Source of the DNA: Limnanthes douglasii subsp. nivea
Taxonomy: Eukaryota; Streptophyta; Magnoliopsida; Brassicales; Limnanthaceae
Direction: 5' to 3'
DNA: 64,000 nt
Assembly: GCA_036936605.1 (NCBI GenBank)
Contig: JAUPFV010000004.1
Span: 286,916,009 to 286,980,008, forward strand
The notes beneath the pieces are model-generated. The model was not told the origin of the DNA and searched no databases. It saw only the letters and a list, made by a program, of their open reading frames with translations. How positions within the stretch are numbered: the first letter of the stretch is position 1; every line of letters starts with the position of its first letter. The position numbers and the translations under genes are program-made. This document shows positions 44,261 through 53,400 of this stretch, one piece after another.

Positions 44261-44388
44261 AATCATCATTCTTAGAATCATTGAAGTATAAATCAATGTC
44301 TTGAAGGGTGGAAGTGACCTCCAAAATCATCATTCTCAGAATCATTGAAGTATAAATCAATGTCTTGAATGGCACTAATCTCCACTCC
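44261..44388. repeat. 64-bp tandem duplication in GYP-D antisense gene
   Basis: The unit AATCATCATTCTTAGAATCA... at 44261 repeats at 44325, an offset of 64 bp, with few mismatches. It shifts the antisense frame and is absent from A and C. Confidence 0.85.
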
Positions 44389-45002
44389 TTCAATCTCTCC
44401 CCAGTACCCTCTCCGGAATGCAGACCTGTTGGAATCTTCTCTTGCAGATTGGGATCAACATGGGCTGGTGGAGGTAGAAGCTCTGAAGGACAAAGAATTA
44501 TTTATTCTCCTAAGGTGACTTTTTTTTTGCAGCCTTTTCGTCACTGCTTGCTCCTCTTTTCCGGTCCTTTTGGGAGGCTTTGGTGGGTTTTGTGATTCCC
44601 TTGTCTCCCTAACAGTCTCAGCCTCTACTGCTTTAAGCAAGGCAACGTCGATTCCCCCTTGGTTCCTCGAACCAGTCCCCTCTGTGGCAGTTTGGACCAG
44701 CTCTGTTGCAACTTTCTTCTTCCCTTTCATCTTGCTAGGAGCTTTGGCCTTAGAAGGTAAGGCCAATTTATCATCTTTGGGCTTCGTTCGCTTGAGGATC
44801 ACATCAGGAGGCGGCGGCATAGTTAGCTCTTCCCATGTGAGGTCCCTCTAACCTGTGGTGTTCCACAGATGGGACCTTACAAAATTTCCTGAGGTGAAGA
44901 AATTGTGGAAGACATTTCCCCAACGCTCCGCAACCCCTACATTATGTTTGGCACATGTTGTTTGCCCCTACTCCGGGTATCCGGTGAACTCCTTCGGCAA
45001 CA

Positions 45003-45085
45003 CTAAAAAAGACGTGACAAATAATTCAAGAGAGGAATACTTATGAGTTAAAAAGCAGAACATGAAAAATGCCCAAATTACTTAC
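45003..45085 (-). other. Inferred intron in GYP-D antisense gene (83 bp)
   Basis: On the minus strand the donor is G/GTAAGT and the acceptor TTTTTTAG/TG. Joining gives W-K-I-T-V-L-P-K in frame, at the same codon as in A and C. Confidence 0.75.
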
Positions 45086-46442
45086 CAGTAATCTTCCATC
45101 TGCTGGTTAACATACTAGGATTGGTGTTGGCCTTGATATTTCTACCATTCTCCCATGACTCACTAATAAACAGGAACTATGTCCTCTAGTTCTTCTCAGA
45201 CTCCAGTAAGTCATCTACCACCTTGAAATCGTTCCCCATATTATGATGGTAGAAAAGAATGTGGTGATTCTTGCATAGACTTGCCACAGCGGCAAATTAC
45301 TCCATTGGGAGAGGGATTTTGGACAACCTTGATGCCATTATGCAAGAAATGAGGGAGTACCAGGTGTTTGGGCGTAGCTGGCTTGGGCAGAGCTTCACCA
45401 GGTGGAAATACCTGACAATTTCTGGGTCCAATGGGAACCGAAGTCCCCAGTTTAGTACCTCAGTGAAGATGACCACCTCTTTAAGTTTACAGTCCATCGG
45501 AGTCTCCGGAGTGACAGGTATTCTTACCTTCACTGACTCCCGGATCCCCCATTTCATCCGGATCCGGCCCAACTCAGCAGTGTGGGTGTAGACATAGTTA
45601 ATATTTTGAAGAGCTAGCAGGTATTTAATAGTGACGTTTTTTAAGCAAGGGTCTACCTTGCCTTTTAGGCACGCCGGAAGATCCGGATGAGTCAAACAGA
45701 CCTTGACTTTGCCTTTGCCCTTCCTATCAGAGGCAGCATCCCCGGTTTGACCCGATGCTTCAGTTTCGAAGGGAGCCTCTTCGATACCGTCTTCCATTAC
45801 TTCTTCCATCACCGTGGAAGGTTTATTAGTTGCCTTGGATAGTGGAGGATCAGATTCTGGCACTAATGCTTGTTCGGATGAATGAGCGTTTGTTGTTTCT
45901 AAAGGCATGGTGGCCGGATGAGATTGGGATCCAGAGGCTTTGGCCTTTGGGGCTGCTTTAGATGTCTCCGATCCGGATGGCTTATCTTTTGAGGCTGTTT
46001 TGGATGACTGCGATCCGGAGGGCTTTGGCAGCAAAGTAGAAGTTTGAGCTTTGGTTAGACGAGTCGTCCGGCGTGGGGTTAACGTCTCGGGGGATTTATC
46101 AGCATCTGAACCCATAGCTAAAAAAGGCGAAGGTTTTCTGACACTCGAAACTGCTTTTTCTTTAGCAACGGAGGGTTGAGACTTCTAAACAGAAGAGCCT
46201 GAGAGGAGAGGAGAGAGGCTTGGTCTGAATAATTTTATTGGCTTGGGATTTTTGGAAGAGGATGATCCTTGGTCAGCTTCTTGGGTTGGTTCACCAGACT
46301 TCTCACTTAGGGAAACTGAGAGACCGGCAACAATGCGATTCTCCATTTCAACTTTTCTCGCCTTTTCTAGCTCTGATAAGTTTAACCAGTCGCCTTTAAC
46401 AAGTGCGTTTCTGGCTGTGAGTATAAAACTCTTCAAGAACAA

Positions 46443-46888
46443 GTTTAAATATAAGTGTGAGAATCTCTCTCTATAAAGTTTTTGAGTGATGAAGACAATG
46501 GAATAGTGAAAAATGATTTATATAAGAGTAAAAAAAAAGTAACTGTTACCTAGGAGGAGTTGAGGAGGTTTGGCAATGATTAAAGACGACGCAGACGTGT
46601 GAAGGGTTAAATGCCTAGGTAACTTTCTAGACTTAGTGGGAGCACCGATCTAGGAATAAAAACGGTTGGTAGGTCGAACCAGATTGTGACACGTGTCCCA
46701 CGATCCAAAAAGAGAACTCTTAGAATTCTCGAAAGAGAAGTCAGTTCGGACAGACTTCGAACTGAGTTAACAATGAGAATAAACCCCCCAGTACGAAGTA
46801 CCCAAGCAGATCGGACAAAGTCACTACTAGCTAAGTATATTTTTTAGTCCTACCAAAGATATTTGACAAGGCCTAAAAGAGGGGCTAC
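46443..46888 (-). promoter_or_regulatory. GYP-D antisense promoter region and sense PPT
   Basis: A minus-strand TATA-like box (TATATAAATC; 46515-46524) lies about 75 nt upstream of the antisense start. On the plus strand AAAAGAGGGGCTAC (46875-46888) is the PPT before the right LTR. No coding sequence. Confidence 0.6.
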
Positions 46889-47268
46889 TGATGAGTTCGG
46901 ATTATCCAGTCACAACTTACTGAGTTATCCGGACAAGGGAAATTCAGACATAAACGTACCACTGAACTATCCAGACAGGACAAAAGTAAAGAAACACCTA
47001 AACACATTTTGACTAAGGTATGTGCTAATCAGCTTAAAAGATTAATGGGTCCTTAAACTTGACCAGGTTCCATAACTTGACCCGTAAGCCCATGGGTCAT
47101 TTATTAAGGGTATAAATACCCCAACTACTTTCATTAATGAAGGGTAATGAACATTTAATACAACCAGACTATTTAAATCTCTCACTACTTTATACCAAAT
47201 ACTTAATACTAAAAATACTTTGCAAAACACTTTACAAAATTATCCTCATCCCAAAATAAACTAAACCA
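46889..47268 (+). repeat. GYP-D 3' LTR (380 bp)
   Basis: It begins TGATGAGTTCGG and ends CTAAACCA. TATA box TATAAATA is at 47111-47118. It keeps both segments missing from the left LTR. Confidence 0.92.
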
Positions 47269-47370
47269 AAGTTATAATTTTATTCTCTTATATAAGTTCT
47301 CATCTTATTTATAGTTGTTTCAGATCTGAATTACTCAACTTGTATCTCAATTCTGAACTAGTTTCGAGAT

Positions 47371-48022
47371 TGGATAAGGTTGGTAATATCCCTACCAGTA
47401 TTATAAATAAAGATCTAGATAAGGTTCAAAGCGAGCGGGACAAACCCGACATAATATGAATCTGAGCAGACATAAATAAGGACGAGGCGATTAAAGACAA
47501 ACATAAACAAGGATAAAGGATCTGTTGTGATACGACCCGTGGAGATTCTGGAAGGATAAAATAAATAATGTCGAGTTGAACATATGTCAGTCCAAGCATA
47601 GCTGAGCCCGAGCAGAGAAGAATCATGCTCAGTCCAAGCACAGTCGAAATACAACTTATCAGAGCGAGGAGCAATTCAAAAAGATCCGAGCAGACGTTTT
47701 GACTAGGCAAATGATATATAGGCGCGCTCATCTCATTCGCCCGCTAAGGGTATCAGAAATAAAGATTATTAAATAGAGTCAGGTACATTGAATGATTCAA
47801 CCCACTAAGACTGTAACTTCCAGAGTAATGATCGTCAATTTAGGGCCATTATAATTAATAGAGGTCTACATGCAAGACTAATAAAGACACGTAATAAATA
47901 AACATGATGTAACTGGTATGAGCAGTATAAATATTAGATTGATGAAATATAATTGTATCTTCTTCTCAGATCAATAAAAGTTACTATATTAGCACATACT
48001 TGTTAAGATTTTCACGTTAACA
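47371..48022 (+). repeat. GYP-E 5' LTR (652 bp)
   Basis: It runs TGGATAAGGTTGG (one extra G compared with the 3' copy) to CACGTTAACA. It contains AGTATAAATATTAG near 47925, a likely TATA region. Its end is set by the PBS five bases downstream. Confidence 0.85.
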
Positions 48023-48026
48023 TTTT

Positions 48027-48044
48027 TGGCGCCGTTTGTGGGAA
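48027..48044 (+). other. GYP-E primer binding site
   Basis: TGGCGCCGTTTGTGGGAA. It resembles the GYP-B site (TGGCGCCGTCTG...) with one change and differs from the A/C/D family. Confidence 0.78.
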
Positions 48045-48077
48045 CCACTTTGAGCTTTCGTTTAAAACCAAGCACCA

Positions 48078-49630
48078 ATGGTAGTGACTAGATCTCGGAG
48101 CGAAATAAAGCCTACGAAAAGACGTATCATTGTAAATAACCCAAACCAAATGGTGGAACAGGTTACGAGGCCAAACATCATCCAGGCCACTAACGTCCAA
48201 GAAATCCAACCCCAATGAGGGGTGGAAACTCTGCCAAGAATCCCCCAGTAATTGTTGATCCACCGTTGGCGCCGGCCATCGCAGAAATTATAGCTAATCT
48301 GACTGAGTTGCCCTCTAGAACCAATAATATGGATGGAGTAACAGAGGTTAGGTGGTTTGAACAACAGATCCAAGCGATGCAACATGTCCTTCATATTGTC
48401 AACCGAGACCAGGCGGTGAAGGAGAAAGCTGCTAAGGAAACCATAGTAGAAATCAACTACGCAATTAACGCTTTAACCGCCAAACTCTGTGAGGGCGCGC
48501 ATCTGCGACCAAGGTTAACTATCGAGTCTAGCCAAGCAGTCATGCGTGAAATATCTTCCAAACGCCGCAAATATGGTGAAGGGACAGGGGAAAGTAGAGG
48601 CAAAAAGTGCAAAAAATGGAATGAGCATTGCCATGAGGATAAACAGGCATCCCCAAAAGCCAACAAATAAGATTTTCCGAAACAATACGATTATGTGTGC
48701 CCGACGATGGCGGCGTATATACTCAAAGAATCACCTTCCGTAGAAAAGCTTTTAGCCGCGAAACTCCCTACGAAACTTGAACATTTTTTATTAGAGGCAT
48801 ATGACGACATCGACAATCTAGAAAGGCACTTGGAGCAGTTCAGAAATATGATAATTGCCTTCAACCCGGACGACGCTGTATTATGTCGAGTCCTATCCAT
48901 GACCCTGAAAGGTAACACAATGGAATGGTTCAGTAGTTTACTTAAAGATTTTATCTATGATTTTGCAGAGTTGTGGAGTGCGTTTAAAACATGTTTGTAG
49001 GCAACAAAGAGTTGCACCTGCACCCTGACTTCATCATGGACCTATACCAGAGAAGAAGAGAGTCTTCGAAATGTTATGTCAAACGATTCGTCCATGCCAT
49101 GAACAAGCTTCCCGATTTGGAAAAAAATATGGCGGTGACATCTCTGAAAAATGGGCTCGATATGCAAAGCAAACTCTACGTTGACCTGGTAATGTTCCCA
49201 TATGATAAGATGGGAGATATCCTGGATCGAGCCGACCAGTTCATTAAAGTGGACGATGCAACCAAAATCATCTCCCTAGACAAAATCAAATCAGAAATAA
49301 TAGCATCTACCTACGATAAAAGAATGATCGACAATAGGTCGCGGAGGGAAACCCAGAGGAGCTCAGTCACCCAACTCCCTATAATATATGAGAACTCCGC
49401 TTGACAATTCACTATACTTACGGAAACCATTTCTGCCATCTACGACAGAATTCGATACCAATCCCCTCGGGTTATGCCGGCCCCTAGTTACAAGAGATCG
49501 ACCATGCCTTTTTGCATCTATCATAACGACCACGGTGACGCGACAGATGATTGTTGGCAACTAAAAGAAGAAATCCAAAGGTTAGTAGACAACGACGAGC
49601 TGATCCAGTTTGTACGCCAACAATAGCGTA
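48078..49630 (+). pseudogene. GYP-E gag
   Basis: The likely ATG is at 48078 (MVVTRSRSEIKPTKRR). A frame change comes near 48215. The gag core lies at 48780-49300 ('YDDIDNLERHLEQFRNMIIA', 'GNTMEWFSSLLKDFIYDFAE', 'FVGNKELHLHPDFIMDLYQR'), in two overlapping frames. The knuckle-like motif near 49509 reads C-x2-H-x4-D-x4-C (FCIYHNDHGDATDDC), so the third ligand seen in A-D is lost. Several stops. Confidence 0.8.
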
Positions 49631-49722
49631 ACCAGCAGCAAGGCAAGACAGAAGAGGCCCGTGGGGATGAACAAGAGCCTTGATGGAAGGACAAAAGAGT
49701 AGACACTGGGAAACAACAGTGG

Positions 49723-50346
49723 TTGTTCGCGATATCCGCAAGAGGTACTCTAACTGAAGCATATCAACAATCTAAGAAACGGTCAAGGGAGGACCAACAC
49801 ATACTCTCTGTGGGTGGTTCTTCTTATAACACTTATCGAGAACTAGTAGCCGACCTGGTAGTCAACGACGACGACCTGAGAGGAATTGTCACCCCACATG
49901 AGGACGCACTGACCGTAAACTTGAATATCTGGAGAATAATGGTAACTAAAGTATTGGTGGATGTGGGTATCTTAGCCAATAACATTTTCAAAACTAGCTA
50001 TGATAAAATGCTGGAGGTCCTTCCGTACAAACCAACTCAACGCACTTTGACTGGGTATGAAGGAAAAACGTCTCAATGTGTGGGCAAAGTCGAGCTCGTG
50101 GTTAAGGTGGGACATGATGCTACGAAAAAAGAAGTCAATATCCTCTTTATGATCTCGGATGCTCCCAGCTCATACCACGACATTATAGGGAGACCTTGGT
50201 TGCACAAGATGGAAGTAACCCCTTACACCTTCCATCAGTGCATTAAGTACCCTATTGCTAATGTTGTAAGGATTATACGAGGCAACCATTACACGACCCC
50301 AACCTGCTACTCTGTTATTGTGGATCCTAACAAACCAGTCATATAG
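49723..50346 (+). pseudogene. GYP-E aspartic protease
   Basis: An open stretch of 207 codons. The active-site triad reads D-V-G ('TKVLVDVGILANNIFKTSYD') rather than D-T-G, so activity is doubtful. 'SYHDIIGRPWLHKMEVTPYT' and 'FHQCIKYPIAN' are the flap and C-terminal marks. The frame ends in TAG CGA TTA (50344-50346), near the place where A, C and D have their conserved UAG. Confidence 0.82.
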
Positions 50347-51340
50347 CGATTAAAAAGCGATAGAGAACCGAGCGAGCAATTGATGATTCTACCCTTGCCT
50401 GAATGGATTGAAAATCCCAGAAAAGATGAGCCACAGGGTAAGAACCCGGAGGACGCTCTTGCAGAAATGCTAGCATCAGGGCGCACCGTCCTCATGAAAG
50501 CCTCTCTGGATCCATGTTTCAAATTTTCTCTGATCCAATTATTAAAATAGAACTTAGATATTTTTGTATGGGTAGCCAAGAATATAGCAAGAGTCGACCC
50601 ATCAGTGATATGTCACGAACTGGCAATAGACAAATATGCCAAACCCGTTAAACAAAAATGTGAAACCTTTTTTTATAAAAAAAAACATGAAGCAATAAAC
50701 AACGAGGTAGCCAAACTTTCCAAGCTCGGATATATCCGCCGAGCTAGATTTCCGGTCTGGATCGCCAACCCGGTTCTTGATAAGAAGGAAAGAGGGCAGT
50801 GGTGCATGTGCGTTGATTTTACTGACCTGAACCAAACATGGCCTAAAGACACCTTCCCTTTACCTCGAATTGACCAGTTGGTGGACTCCGCCTCAGGATG
50901 TGAATATATGTCATTTATGGATGCTTACTCTGGTTACCACCAAATCCGCATGCATCAGAATGATGAGGAACACACGTCATTCCAAACCGAACGCGGCCTA
51001 TATTGTTACACCGGCATGCCCTTTAGATTGAAAAATACAGGCTAGACCTACTAGTGCTTAATCAATCAAATCTTCAAAGACCAGCTATGGCATTGTATAA
51101 AGGTTTATATCGACGACATGATCGTCAAAACCAATGCCTAATGCAACACTTGAAGGTGCTTAGAAACGTTTTCGCAGTCCTACGTAAGTATAACTTGAAC
51201 TTGAATCCATTAAAGTGTTCTTTTGGTGTCCGAACATGAACATTTCTAGGCTACATGGTTAGCAAAAAAGGAATCGAGGCGGATCCAATCCACTTGTAGG
51301 CACCGGTTCAGATGGAACCTCCAAAGAACATAAGGGAAAT
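50347..51340 (+). pseudogene. GYP-E reverse transcriptase
   Basis: The open part 50605-51045 has 'ANPVLDKKERGQWCMCVDFT', 'SFMDAYSGYHQIRMHQND' and 'YTGMPFRLKNTG'. The catalytic box Y-I-D-D is present at 51106-51117 but in a different frame, after stops near 51043 and 51052. The thumb region with 'NLNPLKCSFGV' follows. Not functional. Confidence 0.85.
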
Positions 51341-51833
51341 TTAGTGCCTCACGGGGCGCCTCGCGCCCCTTTCCTGCTTTATATCAAAAGCCTTTGAGAA
51401 AAGTCACGCCCTCTTTGAGGTATTGAGGGGAGTAAAGAAGTTCGAGTAGAACACAAATTGTTATGTGGCCTTCGTTGCCTTAAAGTTGTACCTTACATCC
51501 CCCAAAATCTTATCGGCTCCCACACCAGGTGAACCACTATACCTCTACCTATCAGTATCCAGCTTTGTTGTTAGCACAGTCCTTATTAGGGAAATAGCGG
51601 GTGTCCACCATCCCATCTACTATACAAGCAAAACTTGCGTAGACGCAGAAACTCGTTACCTGAACTTAGAAAATCTCGCATTGGGGTTAGTAGTGGCGAT
51701 GCGAAAGATGTGACTGTATTTTCAAGGCCATACTATCATTGTCCGAAAATCCTTCCCTTTGCCTAATATACTCCAAAAGTAAGATATTTCGGAACGTCTA
51801 ACTAAGTGGTCAGTCAAACTCGGAGAGTATGAT
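51341..51833 (+). pseudogene. GYP-E gypsy-type RNase H, interrupted by hAT-3
   Basis: The open part 51465-51713 has 'YLYLSVSSFVVSTVLIREIA' and 'YYTSKTCVDAETRYLNLENL'. The domain then runs in broken frame to 'KTKWSVKLGEYD', where hAT-3 is inserted (after 51833). It resumes at 52804 with 'YDLEFEPKTTIKGQAITDFL'. Confidence 0.82.
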
Positions 51834-52035
51834 TAGATTCGGTCGTTTTTTTTTAATTCTTAAACCAAACCGAAATAATTCGATTTGTATATTATCAAAC
51901 CGATTTAGTAATAAAAAAATCGGTTTTTTCGGTTTCGGACGGTTTCGGTCGGTTTTTTGGTTTTAATAGAAGTGTGGTTCGGTCGGTGCGTTTCGGTGCG
52001 ATTCGGTGTGGTTCAATGCGGTTCGGTGCGTGTAG

Positions 52036-52394
52036 ATTAATTAAAGCCAATAGAATACACAATTGAAGATCATGAGATAGTAAGACGCATTGCTCATACC
52101 CACGGTAGAGATTGTAGCCCAGATGAAGAGCGCAGATGCGACAAAAGGGGTACAAGCAAATAAAAGACGCTCAAGGGCGAGAACGATGGATGGGTTTTCA
52201 ATTTGAAGCCACTTAAAGTGAAGGGAAGTCCAAACACCGATGAGGAAGTTAGTGAAGGAGCAGAGGAAGGTAGCCAGAAGGCCTAGAAGAATGAAATTGA
52301 ATGAGGAAATGAGTGAGGAGCTGAAGAAGAAGGCGATCTGAGCAATGATCAAGGAGAACCAGACTCCTTAGAAGGACCCGATCTTGAAGTTGAC
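52036..52394 (-). pseudogene. Captured NEF1-like membrane protein fragment
   Basis: On the minus strand about 119 codons, with one in-frame stop near 52367, encode a hydrophobic protein with blocks 'IAQIAFFFSSSLISSFNFIL', 'LIGVWTSLHFKWLQIENPSI' and 'VALERLLFACTPFVASALFI'. I recognise this as the N-terminal membrane region of plant NO EXINE FORMATION 1 (NEF1), a multi-pass membrane protein of plastids. This is from memory and should be checked. It starts near 'VNFKIGSF' and breaks off after 'NCVFYWL'. It lies wholly inside hAT-3. Confidence 0.65.
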
Positions 52395-52486
52395 AAAAAA
52401 ACCCTAGCTAACAGGCTCTGGTAGTGGTTGGCAATTTGGAATTCGAGATGAAAGAGAAACGAAAAAAAAAGAAAAAAAAATACTTA

Positions 52487-52558
52487 CAGCCAGGATTCGT
52501 ACCCCAGACGTCTATAATAAAAGATCTTAAGTTGTAAGTGTACAACCACTAAGCTGAA
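52487..52558 (-). other. tRNA-like module (A and B box) inside hAT-3
   Basis: On the minus strand an A-box-like AGCTTAGTGGT (52545-52555) is followed about 40 nt later by a B-box-like GGTACGAATCC (52493-52503). Spacing and sequence fit a tRNA pseudogene or the head of a tRNA-derived SINE. I cannot fold a full cloverleaf with confidence. Confidence 0.4.
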
Positions 52559-52803
52559 AGTGGAGAAAGTGTTTATATCAAATACAGTTTATATATTAAC
52601 ATATACAATATATTCTCTAGATTCGGTCGGTTCGGTTCAAATCGGTCGGTTAAACCGTACAAACCGAAAACCGACCAAATTAAATTCGGTTTAAGAAATT
52701 AAAACCGAAACCGAAATCTAGTTTTAAAAAACCAACCAAACCGACCCATTTTGGTTTGGTTCGGTCGGTCGGTTCGGTTTTTTTCGATTTTTGCTCACCC
52801 CTA

Positions 52804-53400
52804 AGTATGATCTCGAATTCGAACCTAAAACGACAATCAAAGGACAAGCTATAACAGATTTTCTAACCAAATTTCAACATCTCAACCAACAGAGTGAGAC
52901 ACCAACACTACCAAAAAAGAACACATGTGGATATTGGAGGATGGTGGGGCGTCATCCAGCTCGGGGGGAGGAGCTAGAATCATCCTTAAATCACCAACAG
53001 GCGAACATATCAAGCATGAAATCTAGTTTGGTTTCCTGGTAACTAACAATGTGGTGGAGTATGAAGCAGTCATAGGCGGCGTGCGATTGGACCGTATCTG
53101 CGGTGCTACTATACTTTAGGTACGCTCAGACTCACAATTAGTTATTAACCAGGCTACATGCACTTATGATACAAAATAGGATGGTACACGCTCCTATTTA
53201 ACGATCTTAAAAGAATGTAAGACAAAAGTTGATGTTGTACATTACGAGAAAGTACCTCGTCTGGATAACTTCTTAACAGACTCTCTGGCCAAGTCGGCCG
53301 CGGTAGCAGATCACTCACTTTTAATTACGCAAGAACATTATAGTACCGCCACTTATCTCCAATCAACCACAGTCTGTTCGATCAACAATCCCACCGATTA
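52804..53400 (+). pseudogene. GYP-E RNase H end plus archaeal-type RNase H
   Basis: After hAT-3 the gypsy RNase H end resumes. Then a second RNase H follows with 'EDGGASSSGGGARIILKSPT', 'NNVVEYEAVIGGVRLDRICG', 'VRSDSQLVINQATC' and 'NFLTDSLAKSAA', in changing frames with several stops. This shows that GYP-E too belongs to the dual RNase H group. Confidence 0.75.

Larger units (their letters stand above)
43458..46442 (-). pseudogene. GYP-D antisense gene (Transposase_28-like, coiled coil)
   Basis: Exon 1 contains 'TARNALVKGDWLNLSELEKA' (46442 down), a Ser/Pro/Lys-rich stretch, then the conserved domain with 'LNWGLRFPLDPEIVRYFHLV' and 'CPSQLRPNTWYSLISCIMAS' (46115-45297, 272 codons open). Exon 2 (45002 to 43458) has a Lys-rich patch (KMKGKKK), a coiled coil around 44120-43833 and an acidic tail. 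There are stops and frameshifts in exon 2 and a 64-bp tandem duplication. Same protein family as in A, B and C. Confidence 0.76.
35934..47268 (+). mobile_element. GYP-D: full-length Tat-type LTR retrotransposon, heavily rearranged
   Basis: It has LTRs of 321 bp (left) and 380 bp (right), differing by about 23 substitutions over roughly 320 aligned positions (near 7%) plus two deletions in the left copy. The flanks CGGTT and AAGTT match at only 3 of 5 bases, so the target duplication is uncertain. The internal order is as in GYP-C. It contains a 331-bp tandem duplication in gag, a 664-bp foreign insert before protease, and a 64-bp tandem duplication in the antisense gene. Confidence 0.9.
51834..52803. 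mobile_element. hAT-3: non-autonomous hAT-type element carrying a host gene fragment (970 bp)
   Basis: It is flanked by a perfect 8-bp duplication AGTATGAT (51826-51833 and 52804-52811) inside the GYP-E RNase H reading frame, so both ends are exact. The right end, reversed, reads TAGGGGTGAGCAAAAATCG. The left end reads TAGATTCGGTCG, apparently lacking the GGGGTGAGCAAA part. The subterminal regions are dense in CGGTTCGGT motifs. The centre (about 52030-52600) is not repeat-like and holds a NEF1-like fragment and a tRNA-like module. Confidence 0.85.

Noticed and set aside
35929..47273. CGGTT/AAGTT as GYP-D target duplication
   Set aside because: Only three of five bases agree, so it is not reported as a TSD. 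An alternative AAGTT at 35914-35918 would require 15 unexplained bases before the LTR.
50344..50346. GYP-E UAG as a fourth conserved readthrough site
   Set aside because: The next codons are CGA UUA rather than CAR, several other stops follow, and alignment around it is loose; kept only as a remark.
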